Position numbers and translations under genes: made by a program. Source: Saccharothrix longispora (GTDB lineage: Bacteria > Actinomycetota > Actinomycetes > Mycobacteriales > Pseudonocardiaceae). Taken from it: 64,000 nt of DNA. The notes beneath the pieces are model-generated. The model worked only from the letters and a program-made list of their open reading frames with translations, ran no database searches and was not told the DNA's origin. Shown piece after piece: positions 1-8,594 of this stretch. The number at the start of each line of letters is the position of its first letter. Within the stretch, counting starts at the first letter, position 1. The stretch is taken from positions 62,001 to 126,000 of the forward strand of contig NZ_NSDM01000015.1 in NCBI RefSeq assembly GCF_030852425.1, read 5' to 3'.

Positions 1-341
1 GCCCGGAACAGCTCCTCGACCCGCCCGTACCGGCCACCGGGCGCGAACCCCGGCGCCGGGTCGGCGAGCGGCGGCGTCCCGGAGGCCAGCAGCCGCAGCC
101 CCGACGCCTTCGCCGCGCCCACCAGCGCACGGCGGCCGGCGACCAGCTGCGCGCCCAGCCCGTCCAGGTCGTCGCACACGCCGGTGGCGAACTCGACCTG
201 GGTGCCCATCAGCTCCGGGTGCGCCTTCGCGCCCGGCGGCAGCTCCTCGACCCTGGCCAGCACCTCGGCCGCGCGCGGCACCGGGCGCAGCGTCGTGGGG
301 TCGACCAGGAGGAACTCCTCCTCCGCTCCGATCGTGCTCAA
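1..341 (-). CDS. Carboxylate-amine ligase, GCS2/YbdK family (3' part outside window)
   Basis: The visible N-terminal ~113 residues start with TIGAEEEFLLVDP, which closely matches the glutamate-cysteine-ligase family 2 opening motif (TxGxEEEF.LVD). Family members ligate glutamate or a related carboxylate to an amine in the cytosol using ATP. The chosen start is TTG at 341; its TTGA overlaps the TGA stop of the upstream FAD/Rieske gene, implying translational coupling in one operon. The remaining two thirds lie beyond position 1, so substrate class cannot be judged. Cysteine ligase is only one possibility in this family. Confidence 0.8.
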   Translation of the reverse strand, partial: MSTIGAEEEFLLVDPTTLRPVPRAAEVLARVEELPPGAKAHPELMGTQVEFATGVCDDLDGLGAQLVAGRRALVGAAKASGLRLLASGTPPLADPAPGFAPGGRYGRVEELFR

Positions 342-1846
342 GCGGGGTCCCGCCGTTCCAGCGGCTCGGTCGCCGGTCCTTCCAGGACCTCGCCGTCGAC
401 GTCGAAGCGCGAGCCGTGGCACGGGCAGTCCCAGCTGACCTCGGCCTGGTTGAACCGGACCAGGCAGCCCAGGTGCGTGCAGCGCAGCGACACGCCGTGC
501 GCGCGGCCGTCGTGGTCGCGGTACACGCCCGCCTTGCCCGTGCCGTCGCGCACCACCCGCGCCTCGCCCGCGGGGACCTCGCCGGCCGAGGAGACCTCGG
601 CGGGCTTGAGGCGGTCGCCGACGAGGTCCACCGCGACCTTGGCGTTCATCTTGGCCAGCGTGGGGGCGGACTTCAGCGACACGCGGTGCGGGCTGAACCG
701 GTCCGCCCACGGGTTCTCCTCACCCCGCACCAGGTCCGCGAGCAGCATCGCGGCGGCGGTGCCGTTGGACAGGCCCCACTTCATGAACCCGGTCGCGCCG
801 AACAGGCGGTCCGAGCCGGGCGTGTACGGGCCGACCATCGGCAGGTGGTCGTAGGGCACGGCGTCCTGCGCGGACCAGCGGTGGGTGACCTCGGCGACGT
901 CCCAGTGCTCGGCGGCGAACTTGAGCAGCTCGCCGTAGGGGTCGCCCTCCTCCGAGCCGGTCGCGTGGCTCTGCCCGGACACGATGAGCAGGTCGTGGTA
1001 GTTCGACAGCGACCACGACGGGGTGCCCGTGCTGATGGACAGGCCGGGCGGCGGCGAGCCGGCGTTCAGCCGCACGGCGATGCAGTAGGAGCGGACCGCC
1101 TCCAGCCGCGCGAAGTACAGGCCGCGGTCGAGGATCGGGTAGTGGGTGGCGATGACCACGCGGTTGGCGACCACCACGCCGCCCTCGGTGCGCACCCGGA
1201 CCGGGTCTCCGTCCTCCACGCGCAGCACGCGGCTGTTCTCGTAGACCTTCGAGCCGCCGCCGTCGACCAGTTCGGCGAGCGCGCGCACGTACCTGACGGG
1301 GTGGATGGCGAGCTGGTCGTCCAGCCGCACGGCCGCCGCCACGGGGAACGGCACGCCCATCTTCTCGCCCCGGTCGCGCACCACGGGCAGCCCGGCCGCC
1401 TGCGCCGCGCCGAACTCCTCCTCGACGGACGGCACCTCGTCGTTGGTGAACGCGAACGTGTAGGCGGGCAGCCGGCGCAGGTCGCAGTCGACGCCCTCCC
1501 TCGCGACGATCGTCTCGAGCATCTCGACGCCGGCCCGGTTGGCGGCGGCGTAGACGGCCGCGGCGTCCTCCCCGTGCCGCTTCACGATCGTGGAGTACTG
1601 GGTGGACTGGAGCGCGGTCACCTTGGCGGTGTTGTTGCCGCTGACGCCGCTGCCGACGAGGCCGGCCTCGATCAGCGCGACGCGCAGGCCGGCGCGCTTG
1701 AGCAGCAGGGCGGTGGTCACCCCGGTGATGCCGCCGCCGACCACGGCCACGTCGGCCGTCTCCTCGGAGGTCAGTGCGGGGTGCCGGCTCCCGGCGATCG
1801 CCGCGGTCCACAGGGACTCGCGTGCCGTGGTGGTCGAATCGGTCAT
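338..1846 (-). CDS. FAD-dependent oxidoreductase with C-terminal Rieske [2Fe-2S] domain
   Basis: A 502-residue protein. The N-terminus has a DAO-type FAD-binding fold with the dinucleotide motif VAVVGGGITGVTTALLLKRAG near residues 27-47. The last ~60 residues are a Rieske domain with both cluster-binding boxes, CTHLGC (~456) and CPCHG (~474). This architecture (DAO plus Rieske) is known from a family of cytosolic oxidoreductases of uncertain substrate. The ATG at 1846 was chosen because upstream in-frame sequence (to 1951) has no domain content and would run across the divergent DUF6098-like start at 1906. The downstream ligase overlaps its stop. The physiological substrate is unknown; oxidation of an amine or amino acid is a guess from the DAO fold. 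Confidence 0.88.
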   Translation of the reverse strand: MTDSTTTARESLWTAAIAGSRHPALTSEETADVAVVGGGITGVTTALLLKRAGLRVALIEAGLVGSGVSGNNTAKVTALQSTQYSTIVKRHGEDAAAVYAAANRAGVEMLETIVAREGVDCDLRRLPAYTFAFTNDEVPSVEEEFGAAQAAGLPVVRDRGEKMGVPFPVAAAVRLDDQLAIHPVRYVRALAELVDGGGSKVYENSRVLRVEDGDPVRVRTEGGVVVANRVVIATHYPILDRGLYFARLEAVRSYCIAVRLNAGSPPPGLSISTGTPSWSLSNYHDLLIVSGQSHATGSEEGDPYGELLKFAAEHWDVAEVTHRWSAQDAVPYDHLPMVGPYTPGSDRLFGATGFMKWGLSNGTAAAMLLADLVRGEENPWADRFSPHRVSLKSAPTLAKMNAKVAVDLVGDRLKPAEVSSAGEVPAGEARVVRDGTGKAGVYRDHDGRAHGVSLRCTHLGCLVRFNQAEVSWDCPCHGSRFDVDGEVLEGPATEPLERRDPA

Positions 1847-1905
1847 GGTGATCGCGTACCCGGAATCGGGAGTTCGAACCGCCGTCCCCTGGTTACCCCC
1901 GGGCC

Positions 1906-2340
1906 ATGCGCACCTTCGCCGACCTCGACGACCTCGTGGCCCTCGTCGCACAGCGGAACGGCGCCGACCTGTTCGTCCGCTGGTCGCTGGGCCCGGACGC
2001 GGACGGCGGCCGGTGCAGCCGGGACGGCTTGACCGGCCTCGCGCTGCCCGGCCTGTCCGCGAACGCCCTGGCCGTGGAGCCCTGGTGGGGTGACCGGCCG
2101 CTGCGCCTGTGGGTGGCCCGCCGCCTGCACGACTACCGCCACCTGCGGGAGCGCCGCAGCACGGGCACCCGGCCGTGGGTGCTGGAGGGCACCGAGGTCG
2201 GCCGGGGCCCGGACAACGAGCCGCTGGTCGACCGCCACCGCCCGATCGGGTGGATCACGGACGAGGTGCTCGCCGAGTGCGAACGCCTCGTCCTGGCCAC
2301 CGCCGCCACGCCGTGGGGTCCGCTCGACCGGGAGGGCTGA
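1906..2340 (+). CDS. DUF6098-like conserved protein
   Basis: A 144-residue soluble protein with no signal peptide or membrane segment. The recurrent stretches LFVRWSLGPD, LPGLSANALAVEPWW, YRHLRERR and GPDNEPLVDR look like an actinobacterial protein family I recognise as DUF6098. No function is established. It starts at ATG 1906, divergent from the FAD/Rieske gene with 59 bp between starts, and ends right at a strong hairpin. The family assignment is from memory of the motif pattern and should be treated as probable. Confidence 0.7.
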   Translation: MRTFADLDDLVALVAQRNGADLFVRWSLGPDADGGRCSRDGLTGLALPGLSANALAVEPWWGDRPLRLWVARRLHDYRHLRERRSTGTRPWVLEGTEVGRGPDNEPLVDRHRPIGWITDEVLAECERLVLATAATPWGPLDREG

Positions 2341-2363
2341 CGCGACCCGGCGGCCGGGTCGCG
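2341..2363. terminator. Bidirectional hairpin terminator
   Basis: A perfect 10-bp inverted repeat (2341-2350 with 2354-2363, loop CGG) starts immediately after the TGA of the DUF6098-like gene and separates it from the convergent RibD/DHFR-like gene. There is no U-tract, as is common in actinomycetes. Two further direct copies of CCGGGTCGC follow to ~2382. Confidence 0.6.
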
Positions 2364-2382
2364 CCGGGTCGCCGGGTCGCGC

Positions 2383-2925
2383 CTACTTCCGCACGCGGAA
2401 GCGGAGCATCGTGATGTCACCCGACCGGGTGTTGTCGAGGGGTTCCAGGTCGATCCGGTCGAGGCTCGGGGGCGTGAAGCGGACGCCGTCGCCGAGCAGC
2501 ACCGGGACGACGTACACCAGGATCTCGTCGACGAGGCCGCGCTCCAGGCACTGGGCCGCCACGTCGGCGCCGAGGACCTCCAGGTCCTTGTCGCCGGCGG
2601 CGGCGCGGGCCGTGGCGACGGCTTCCTCGACCCCGCAGGTCAGGAACGTGACGGTGGGGTCCGGCTCGTCGGGGGGTTCGTGGGTGAGGACGAACTGCGG
2701 TCCCCCGTCGTAGGGGGTGTCCTGGGCGGCCATGCGCTTGGCGACCTCGTAGGTGCCCCGGCCGACGAGCATGGCGCCCGCGGCCGCCATGACCTCCGGG
2801 AACGTGTCCGGGGTCAGGTGCTCGCCGACCCAGCCCATCTCGTGGCCGCGACCGGCGATGAAGCCGTCCAGCGACATCGCCCTGTTCACGACCACCTTGC
2901 CGGCGCCGATCCCCACCCCGCCCAT
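2383..2925 (-). CDS. Dihydrofolate reductase-like (RibD C-terminal domain) protein
   Basis: A 180-residue single-domain protein with the features of the RibD-C/DHFR-like family: an N-terminal strand followed by MSLDGFIAG, the loop GAMLVGRGTYEVAKR, and the nucleotide-binding end region EVLGADVAAQCLERGLVDEI and VPVLLGDGVRF. Members are NADPH-dependent reductases or orphan DHFR-like proteins of unknown substrate, and most are not true folate enzymes. The ATG at 2925 is preceded by an AAGGGGGAA Shine-Dalgarno. It lies 72 bp downstream of the ceramidase gene on the same strand and might be cotranscribed. Confidence 0.85.
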   Translation of the reverse strand: MGGVGIGAGKVVVNRAMSLDGFIAGRGHEMGWVGEHLTPDTFPEVMAAAGAMLVGRGTYEVAKRMAAQDTPYDGGPQFVLTHEPPDEPDPTVTFLTCGVEEAVATARAAAGDKDLEVLGADVAAQCLERGLVDEILVYVVPVLLGDGVRFTPPSLDRIDLEPLDNTRSGDITMLRFRVRK

Positions 2926-2997
2926 GCGCTTCCCCCTTGCCGGTACCGAATCCGGAAGTGGATCGTAGTTCCGCCGGCGGGGAGGGCGGGAGCCGCA

Positions 2998-5019
2998 CTA
3001 GCCGACCGTGAAGCTCCTGGTCGCGCCGGTGAAGCCGGTGATCGCCCCGGTCCAGCCGCTCTTCCAGTCGCCGTGGTGGACGATGCGGTAGGTGCCGGCC
3101 GGGGTGTCCGCCGGGATCGCCCACGTGAGGGTGGCCGTGGAGTTCGCGATGCCCTCGCGCTGCCAGCGGTAGCGGGTGGACCAGTCGCCGTCGTCGGCGT
3201 GCCGGGTCCACCGGCCGTCCACCAGGCGCTGCACCTCCAGGAACGTGCCGTTGCGGTGCAGGTCGTTCTTGGGGTGGCCGGTGACGAAGACCGCCGCGGC
3301 GGTCTGCCCGCGGGTGTAGGAGGCGGCGGGCTCGGTGCGCACCTGGCCGAACGACGTGCCGATCGGCTTGTCGTCGAACACCACGCCGGTCTGGAGGTTG
3401 ATGCCGGTGAACGGCGGCGTGCCGGGCGTCGGGCCGGGCGGCAGGGCGGCGCCGGTGCGCAGCGACGCGGCGAGCTTGCCGAACTCCTGCTCGTAGGCGG
3501 GCAGGGTGTTGCGGCCGAACAGGGTCGAGCCGCCCTCGTACTGCTGGAGGTCGTACTCCTCCGGGGTGGTCACGTACTGGGCGTAGTCGTTGGCGTAGCC
3601 CTGCACGAGCACGTTCTCCAGCGGCACGCCCGCCTCCGCCGCCACCGACTGCCGGATGCGCAGGCCGGCCACGATCGTGACCTCGCCGGGCACCGCGACC
3701 AGGTGCAGCGGACCGATCTTGACCACCTGGAGCGGCACGACGTTCGGGGTCGCGCCGATCAGGCCGGTGGGCACGAGCGACGCCTTCGGGTACTGGCAGT
3801 CCTTGAGCCACTGCGGCACCTCGACCTGCAAGGGCTCGAACAGCGCCTTCCACGGGCTGGCCATGCCCTCGTGGAACAGCGGGATCGCCGGGCCGTCCTC
3901 GACGCTGCCCGCCAGGGTGGACGCGCCGACCACGCCGGAGCACGTGGTGCCGGGGCGGCCGTCGGTGGTGAACCGGCCGTCCACGGCGACCGCCGACATG
4001 TCGACGAACCGCATCCGGGAGTCCACCGATCCGGTGACTGCGGCCTGCGGGCCGGCGAAGACCCGCTGGGCCTCGCGGTTCTGGCGCTCGCCGATGATCC
4101 GGGTGTTCTCGACCTCGTCCTCGGTGGGACCCGAGCCGGGCCTCAGGTTGAGGTTGGGCGACATGTCGCCCGCGTTGGTGTTGGGGAACGCGGCCACGAA
4201 CCCGGGCCGGTCGTCGAGGTAGCGCACGCCGTGGTGGTCGTGCTCCCACCGGTAGGACGCGTACCCCTTGTTGTCCGGGCTGATCAGGGTGTTCCTGTTG
4301 GTCATCGACGTGTTGTGGGTGGCGAACCAGCTGATCGCGCCGACGTCGGTGGTGCCCTGGCGGAACCTGAGGACGGTCATCGACGGGTCGACGGCGTTCG
4401 GGAAGTGGGCCTTGTCGGCGGCCGGGTTGCGGTCGAACGCGGTGCGCGAGCGGTTCACGCTGGCGTCGGTGAGCTGTCCGCGGCCGAGCGTGATGGTGCC
4501 GGGCCTGAGGTCCTCGTGCGCCTCCACGACCGACTCGGTGATGCCGTCGGCGATGGCGTCCAGGGTCTGCTTCTGGAGGCCGAGGACCGACAGGTTGTAG
4601 GCGAGGTTGTGCGAGTAGCCGCCGGGTCCGGCGTGGGTGTGGGTGGCGGACAGCAGCAGGTTCTCGCGCGTGTACGTGGCGCCGTAGCGGGCCTGGAGGC
4701 GGGACAGCACGGCCTCCTGCACGGCGCGGAAGACCATCGCCAGGTCGGCGTTGACGTAGGCGACGCGCTTGCCGGTGGCCTGGTCGACCACGACGAAGGC
4801 GCGGGACCGCTGCCGCTGGTGGATGCCGGTGGTCTTCTGGTCGAACGACGAGTAGCCCATCATGCCGTTCTCGGCGGCGGGCCCGGTGACGTCCGAGATC
4901 CCCCGCCCGACCAGGTAGGGCGCGGCCGGGCCGGGTTGCGCGCCGGCCGCGGGCAACCCGACCAGCACCAAGGCCCCGACCAGCGCGCTGGACACCAGTG
5001 ACCGGCGTGTGCTCCGCAT
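2998..5019 (-). CDS. Secreted neutral/alkaline ceramidase
   Basis: A 673-residue protein with a signal peptide (MRSTRRSLVSSALVGALVLV ... AGAQP). It covers the typical full length of bacterial neutral ceramidases: a long catalytic domain (N-terminus YLVGRGISDVTGP, then MGYSS) and a C-terminal Ig-like domain ending FTGATRSFTVG. The NTNAGDMSPN segment matches the family N-x-G-D-x-S-P motif containing the catalytic serine, and THTHAGPGG matches the metal-binding region. The family hydrolyses ceramide to sphingosine and fatty acid outside the cell. ATG 5019 is preceded by GGGAGTGGGA; the longer in-frame start at 5091 would bury the signal peptide. A sphingosine-1-phosphate-lyase-like enzyme lies at 16.3 kb. 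Confidence 0.92.
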   Translation of the reverse strand: MRSTRRSLVSSALVGALVLVGLPAAGAQPGPAAPYLVGRGISDVTGPAAENGMMGYSSFDQKTTGIHQRQRSRAFVVVDQATGKRVAYVNADLAMVFRAVQEAVLSRLQARYGATYTRENLLLSATHTHAGPGGYSHNLAYNLSVLGLQKQTLDAIADGITESVVEAHEDLRPGTITLGRGQLTDASVNRSRTAFDRNPAADKAHFPNAVDPSMTVLRFRQGTTDVGAISWFATHNTSMTNRNTLISPDNKGYASYRWEHDHHGVRYLDDRPGFVAAFPNTNAGDMSPNLNLRPGSGPTEDEVENTRIIGERQNREAQRVFAGPQAAVTGSVDSRMRFVDMSAVAVDGRFTTDGRPGTTCSGVVGASTLAGSVEDGPAIPLFHEGMASPWKALFEPLQVEVPQWLKDCQYPKASLVPTGLIGATPNVVPLQVVKIGPLHLVAVPGEVTIVAGLRIRQSVAAEAGVPLENVLVQGYANDYAQYVTTPEEYDLQQYEGGSTLFGRNTLPAYEQEFGKLAASLRTGAALPPGPTPGTPPFTGINLQTGVVFDDKPIGTSFGQVRTEPAASYTRGQTAAAVFVTGHPKNDLHRNGTFLEVQRLVDGRWTRHADDGDWSTRYRWQREGIANSTATLTWAIPADTPAGTYRIVHHGDWKSGWTGAITGFTGATRSFTVG

Positions 5020-5103
5020 TCCCACTCCCGACGTACGCGAAAGGGATTCACCTTTGTCGAGGACGGTAGTGACCCGGACCACTCCCGGCAAGTCCGGGAA
5101 CGG

Positions 5104-6306
5104 TCAGCGCAGGCGGACGGGCAGCTCCAGGTGGCCGTTGGAGATGAACGAGCGGACCGGCCGCAGGTCCTCCACCGGCACCGCCGGGGCGAGGTCCGGG
5201 AACCGCGCGAACAACGCGGGCAGGGCCACCTCGGCCTCCAACCGGGCCAGCGGGGCGCCGAGGCAGTAGTGCACGCCGTGCCCGAACGCCAGGTGCGCCT
5301 TGTCCGGCCGGGTCAGGTCGTACTCGTCGGCCGTCGGCCCGTGGTGCAGCGGGTCGCGGCCCGCGCCCGCGAACGCGGCCAGGATCGCCTCGCCGCGCCG
5401 GATCACCACGTCGCCGACCTCCACGTCCTCGACGGCGTAGCGCAGCGGCAGGTTCGCCACGGGCGCCTGCCAGCGCAGCGTCTCGTCCACCACGTCACCC
5501 CAGCCCCGCTCGCCCGTCCGCACCAGCCGGAGCTGGTCGGGGTGGGTGAGCAGCGCGACGACGGCGTGGTCGAGCAGGTTCACCGTCGTCTCGTACCCGG
5601 CGGAGATCAGCAGGACGAGGGTGTCCACCAGTTCGGTCGCGGTCAGGCTCCCGTCGTCCTGGTCGTGCGCCGCGATCAACCCGCTGATCAGGTCGTCGCC
5701 GGGGGTGGCGCGCTTGGCCTCGACCAGTTCGCCGAGCGTGCGGTAGAGCCGTTCCCGGTTGGCCGGCGCGCTCTCCGGGGCCGGCGTGGTGTCGAAGACG
5801 GCGTCCACGAGGGCGCGCAGCTCCGGGCGCGTCCGGTCGGGGATGCCCAGCATCAGGCAGATCACCTCGATGGGCAGCGGGTTCGCGTACGCCTCGCGCA
5901 GGTCGGCGGTGTCCCCACCGGCGTCGAGCGAGTCGAGCAGCCTCGTCGCGATCCGCTCCACCTCGGGCCGCAGCGACTCCACCCGGCGCGGGGTGAACGC
6001 CTTCGACACCAGCGAGCGCAGCCTGCGGTGGTCGTCACCGGAGGCGTTGAACATGTTCCGCACGGACACCCAGAGGTGCAGCGGCCAGTCCTCGGGCACC
6101 TCCCCCGCCGCCCAGGCGGTCCAGTGCCGTCGGGCGTCCTTGGAGATCCGGGGGTCGGCGAGCAGTCGACGCAGCACGTCGATGCCGGTGACGGACCACG
6201 CGGTGAGGCCGCCCGGCAGTTCCACGCGGGTGGCCGGGCCGAGTTCGCGCAGCCGCGCCGCCTCCCCCTGGAGGTCGCGGCCGGTCGGGTCGAGGACGTA
6301 GGTCAT
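5104..6306 (-). CDS. Cytochrome P450
   Basis: A 400-residue class I bacterial P450. It has the I-helix oxygen-activation motif (SAGYETT), the K-helix ExxR in DETLRWQAP, and the heme-binding loop FGHGVHYCLGAPLA with the ligand Cys at about residue 348. It is soluble, so it needs a ferredoxin and reductase supplied elsewhere. The substrate is unknown. ATG 6304-6306 is chosen; the 17-codon upstream extension is arginine-rich and shows no conservation. It lies 61 bp downstream of dasR on the same strand and could be read through from it. Confidence 0.92.
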   Translation of the reverse strand: MTYVLDPTGRDLQGEAARLRELGPATRVELPGGLTAWSVTGIDVLRRLLADPRISKDARRHWTAWAAGEVPEDWPLHLWVSVRNMFNASGDDHRRLRSLVSKAFTPRRVESLRPEVERIATRLLDSLDAGGDTADLREAYANPLPIEVICLMLGIPDRTRPELRALVDAVFDTTPAPESAPANRERLYRTLGELVEAKRATPGDDLISGLIAAHDQDDGSLTATELVDTLVLLISAGYETTVNLLDHAVVALLTHPDQLRLVRTGERGWGDVVDETLRWQAPVANLPLRYAVEDVEVGDVVIRRGEAILAAFAGAGRDPLHHGPTADEYDLTRPDKAHLAFGHGVHYCLGAPLARLEAEVALPALFARFPDLAPAVPVEDLRPVRSFISNGHLELPVRLR

Positions 6307-6366
6307 GCACCCACCGTGGCAGCGGCGCCGCGGCCGGCACACCCCCGTGGGGGTCATGTCGGCGGA

Positions 6367-7167
6367 CTACTGGACGTCCCCCGTGGTGGCCGAGCGGACC
6401 GTCGTGGCGGAGCCCGGCGGGATGCCCGGGTAGTGGTCGGCCCGGTCGCCGGGGGCGGTGCGGCCCAGCGAGAGGCGGGAGACGATGCGGTAGCGGTCGC
6501 CCCGGTAGAGCGAGTGCACGTACTCCACGGGGCGGCCGGCGGTGTCGTTGGTGAGGCGTTCGAACAGCAGGGCCGGCGCGAAGACGGGCACGCCGAGCAG
6601 CTCGGCCTCCGAGTCGTTGGTGACGGTCGGCTCGATGGACTGCACGGCGTCGCTGACGTGCACGCCGTGGTCGGACAGCCGGTCGTAGAAGTTGCCGGAT
6701 TCCATGTCCTCCTGGGTGAGGCCGGGTGCGACGGCGACCGGCACGTGCAGGTACTCGATCGCCATGGGCTGGCCGTCGACCAGGCGCAGCCGGGCGGTGT
6801 AGTTGACCTCGGCGGCCGGTGACACGCGCAGCTTGCGGCCCACCCGCGCGCCGGCCGGGACCCTGGCGTGCTCCAGGACGCGGCTGGTCCACGCGCCGCC
6901 CGCCTGCGGCAGCGTCATGGCGCGGTCACCGGAGACCAGCTCCTGGGTGATCTTGGCGGGCGCGACGAACGTGCCCCGGCCGTGCTGGCGGACGAGCAGG
7001 CCGGTGTTGACCAGCTCGTCGACCGCGGAGCGCAGCGTCGGCCGGGAGACGGACAACCGCGCGCACAGGACGCGTTCGGCGGGGATGGGCGCGCCCGGCG
7101 GGTGCGTCTCGATCAGCTCCAGCAGGTAGTCGCGCACCCGTTCACGCTTGAGGATCGGTTCGGCCAT
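6367..7167 (-). CDS. dasR: GntR/HutC-family repressor of aminosugar uptake (DasR-like)
   Basis: A 266-residue regulator. It has an N-terminal winged helix with RLSVSRPTLRSAVDELVNTGLLVRQHGRGTFVAP split over residues ~35-75, then a UTRA ligand-binding domain. In streptomycetes DasR binds GlcN-6-P-type ligands and represses GlcNAc/chitobiose uptake, chitinase and antibiotic genes. Here the assignment rests on the family plus the exact dasR-dasABC-dasD gene order and DasR-type operator sites in the divergent promoter. ATG 7167 is preceded by GAGGCGGC. The 49-codon upstream extension is rejected because it would run over the operator at 7215-7231. Confidence 0.88.
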   Translation of the reverse strand: MAEPILKRERVRDYLLELIETHPPGAPIPAERVLCARLSVSRPTLRSAVDELVNTGLLVRQHGRGTFVAPAKITQELVSGDRAMTLPQAGGAWTSRVLEHARVPAGARVGRKLRVSPAAEVNYTARLRLVDGQPMAIEYLHVPVAVAPGLTQEDMESGNFYDRLSDHGVHVSDAVQSIEPTVTNDSEAELLGVPVFAPALLFERLTNDTAGRPVEYVHSLYRGDRYRIVSRLSLGRTAPGDRADHYPGIPPGSATTVRSATTGDVQ

Positions 7168-7214
7168 GCCGCCTCGCTTCGTTCTGCCGCGTCGCCGGGC
7201 CAGTATGTCAGACC

Positions 7215-7231
7215 AGTGGTCAGTGACCACT
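7215..7231. promoter_or_regulatory. DasR-type operator (perfect inverted repeat)
   Basis: AGTGGTCAGTGACCACT is a perfect palindrome (8+8 around a central G) that closely resembles the DasR responsive element (AGTGGTCTAGACCACT type). It lies 48 bp upstream of the dasR start, consistent with autoregulation. The assignment to DasR is from consensus knowledge. Confidence 0.75.
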
Positions 7232-7242
7232 TCACAAGGATC

Positions 7243-7254
7243 GAGAGCGCTCTC
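7243..7254. promoter_or_regulatory. LacI/CebR-like palindrome
   Basis: GAGAGCGCTCTC is a perfect 12-bp palindrome with the central CG typical of LacI-family operators; actinomycete CebR sites are of the form TGGGAGCGCTCCCA. It sits between the two DasR-type sites in the dasR-dasA intergenic region and may add a second control input. No LacI-family gene is in the window. Confidence 0.45.
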
Positions 7255-7272
7255 ACGGCTGTGACGTGGGTG

Positions 7273-7301
7273 TTGACGGACACATTGGTCTATGCCATCT
7301 T
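7273..7301 (+). promoter_or_regulatory. Putative dasA promoter overlapped by a dre-like site
   Basis: A TTGACG hexamer (7273-7278) with a CATCTT -10-like hexamer 17 bp downstream (7296-7301) forms a plausible promoter. ATTGGTCTATGCCATC (7284-7299) matches the DasR box consensus at 11 of 16 positions and covers the spacer and -10, as expected for a repressor site. A further palindrome, ACCAATTGGT (7323-7332), lies just before the dasA ribosome-binding site. Confidence 0.5.
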
Positions 7302-7349
7302 CGACACGCTCCACCGGAGGTTACCAATTGGTCAGCTGAGAGGTGAGAC

Positions 7350-8594
7350 GTGTCGCACCGCCCCGTCGCCGTGGTCCTCGCGTTGGGACTAGCCCTGGCC
7401 GCCTGCGGAACCGACGCCGGCGACGCCGGTGGGAAGCAGGAGATCACCGTCTGGCTGATGAAGGACTCGACCACCGAGGACTTCGCGAGCCGGTTCGAGG
7501 CCGAGTTCGAGCGCGACCACCCCGACCTGGACCTGGACCTCCAGGTCCAGGAGTGGAACGGGATCACGCAGAAGGTGACCAGCGCGCTGGCCAGCACCGA
7601 CCCGCCCGACGTGATCGAGGTCGGCAACACCCAGGTCGCCCAGTACGCGGCCAGCGACGGCGTGGCCGACCTGTCGGCGAAGAAAACCGAACTGGGCGGT
7701 GACGACTGGATCCCCGGCCTGGCCGAGCCGGGCGCGGTGGACGGCAAGCAGTTCGGCGTCCCCTGGTACGCCGCCAACCGCGTGGTCGTCTACCGCAAGG
7801 ACCTGTTCGAGGCCGCGGGCGTGACGCCGCCCAGGACCCGCGACGAGTGGCTGGCCGCGACCGACCGGCTCGACGAGGGCGACGTGCAGGGCATCTACCT
7901 GCCCGGCCAGAACTGGTACGTGCTGTCCGGGTTCGTCTGGGACGAGGGCGGCGACCTGGCCCGGAAGTCCGGCGACCGGTGGGCCGGTTCGCTGAACACG
8001 CCGGAGGCGCTGGCCGGCGCGGACTTCTACCGGCGGCTCCAGGCGCTGGGCGACGGCCCCAAGGACTCCGACGAGGCCAAGCCGCAGCAGACCGACGTGG
8101 TGGCGGCCGGGCAGGTCGCGCAGTTCATCGCGGTGCCCGGCGCGGCGAAGCTCGTGGAGAAGGCCAACCCGGCACTGGCGGGCAAGCTCGGCTTCTTCCC
8201 CATCCCCGGCAAGACCGCCGACGAGCCCGGGGCGGTGTTCACCGGCGGCTCCGACCTGATCATCCCGCTCGCCTCGCCCCGCCAGGAGGGCGCGTACGAG
8301 GTGGTCAAGGCGCTGGCCGGGGAGAAGTGGCAGGTCGAGCTGGCCAAGGCGATGAACTACGTGCCGAACCGGACGAGCCTGGCGAGCGCGGTCGGCGACG
8401 ACCCGGGCGCGGCGGCGATGGCGGCGGGCGCGGTCAACGGGCACGCCACGCCGAACTCGCCGAACTGGGCGGCCGTCGAGGCGCGCAACCCGATCAAGGA
8501 GTTCCTGACGGAGGTGCTGACCGGCGCCGACCCGGCCACCGCGGCGGCCGAGGCGGACCAGGTGATCACCCAGGCGCTCAACTCCGGGACGTGA
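7350..8594 (+). CDS. dasA: Sugar-binding lipoprotein of ABC transporter, DasA-like
   Basis: A 414-residue family 1 solute-binding protein. It begins with a lipoprotein signal ending in the lipobox LALAAC, so it is anchored outside the membrane. The mature part shows ITVWLMKDSTTEDF and the EWNGITQKVTSALAS and PPDVIEVGNTQV segments seen in chitobiose/GlcNAc-binding DasA proteins. It delivers ligand to the DasB-DasC permease; no ATPase gene is nearby, and in streptomycetes the MsiK ATPase is shared. It starts at GTG 7350 after GAGAGGTGAG. Its TGA overlaps the dasB GTG by 4 bp. Confidence 0.88.
   Translation: MSHRPVAVVLALGLALAACGTDAGDAGGKQEITVWLMKDSTTEDFASRFEAEFERDHPDLDLDLQVQEWNGITQKVTSALASTDPPDVIEVGNTQVAQYAASDGVADLSAKKTELGGDDWIPGLAEPGAVDGKQFGVPWYAANRVVVYRKDLFEAAGVTPPRTRDEWLAATDRLDEGDVQGIYLPGQNWYVLSGFVWDEGGDLARKSGDRWAGSLNTPEALAGADFYRRLQALGDGPKDSDEAKPQQTDVVAAGQVAQFIAVPGAAKLVEKANPALAGKLGFFPIPGKTADEPGAVFTGGSDLIIPLASPRQEGAYEVVKALAGEKWQVELAKAMNYVPNRTSLASAVGDDPGAAAMAAGAVNGHATPNSPNWAAVEARNPIKEFLTEVLTGADPATAAAEADQVITQALNSGT

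Noticed and set aside
1868..1886. GTTCGAACC T-loop-like motif suggesting a tRNA
   Set aside because: No matching acceptor stem, D-arm or anticodon arm could be assembled around it on either strand.
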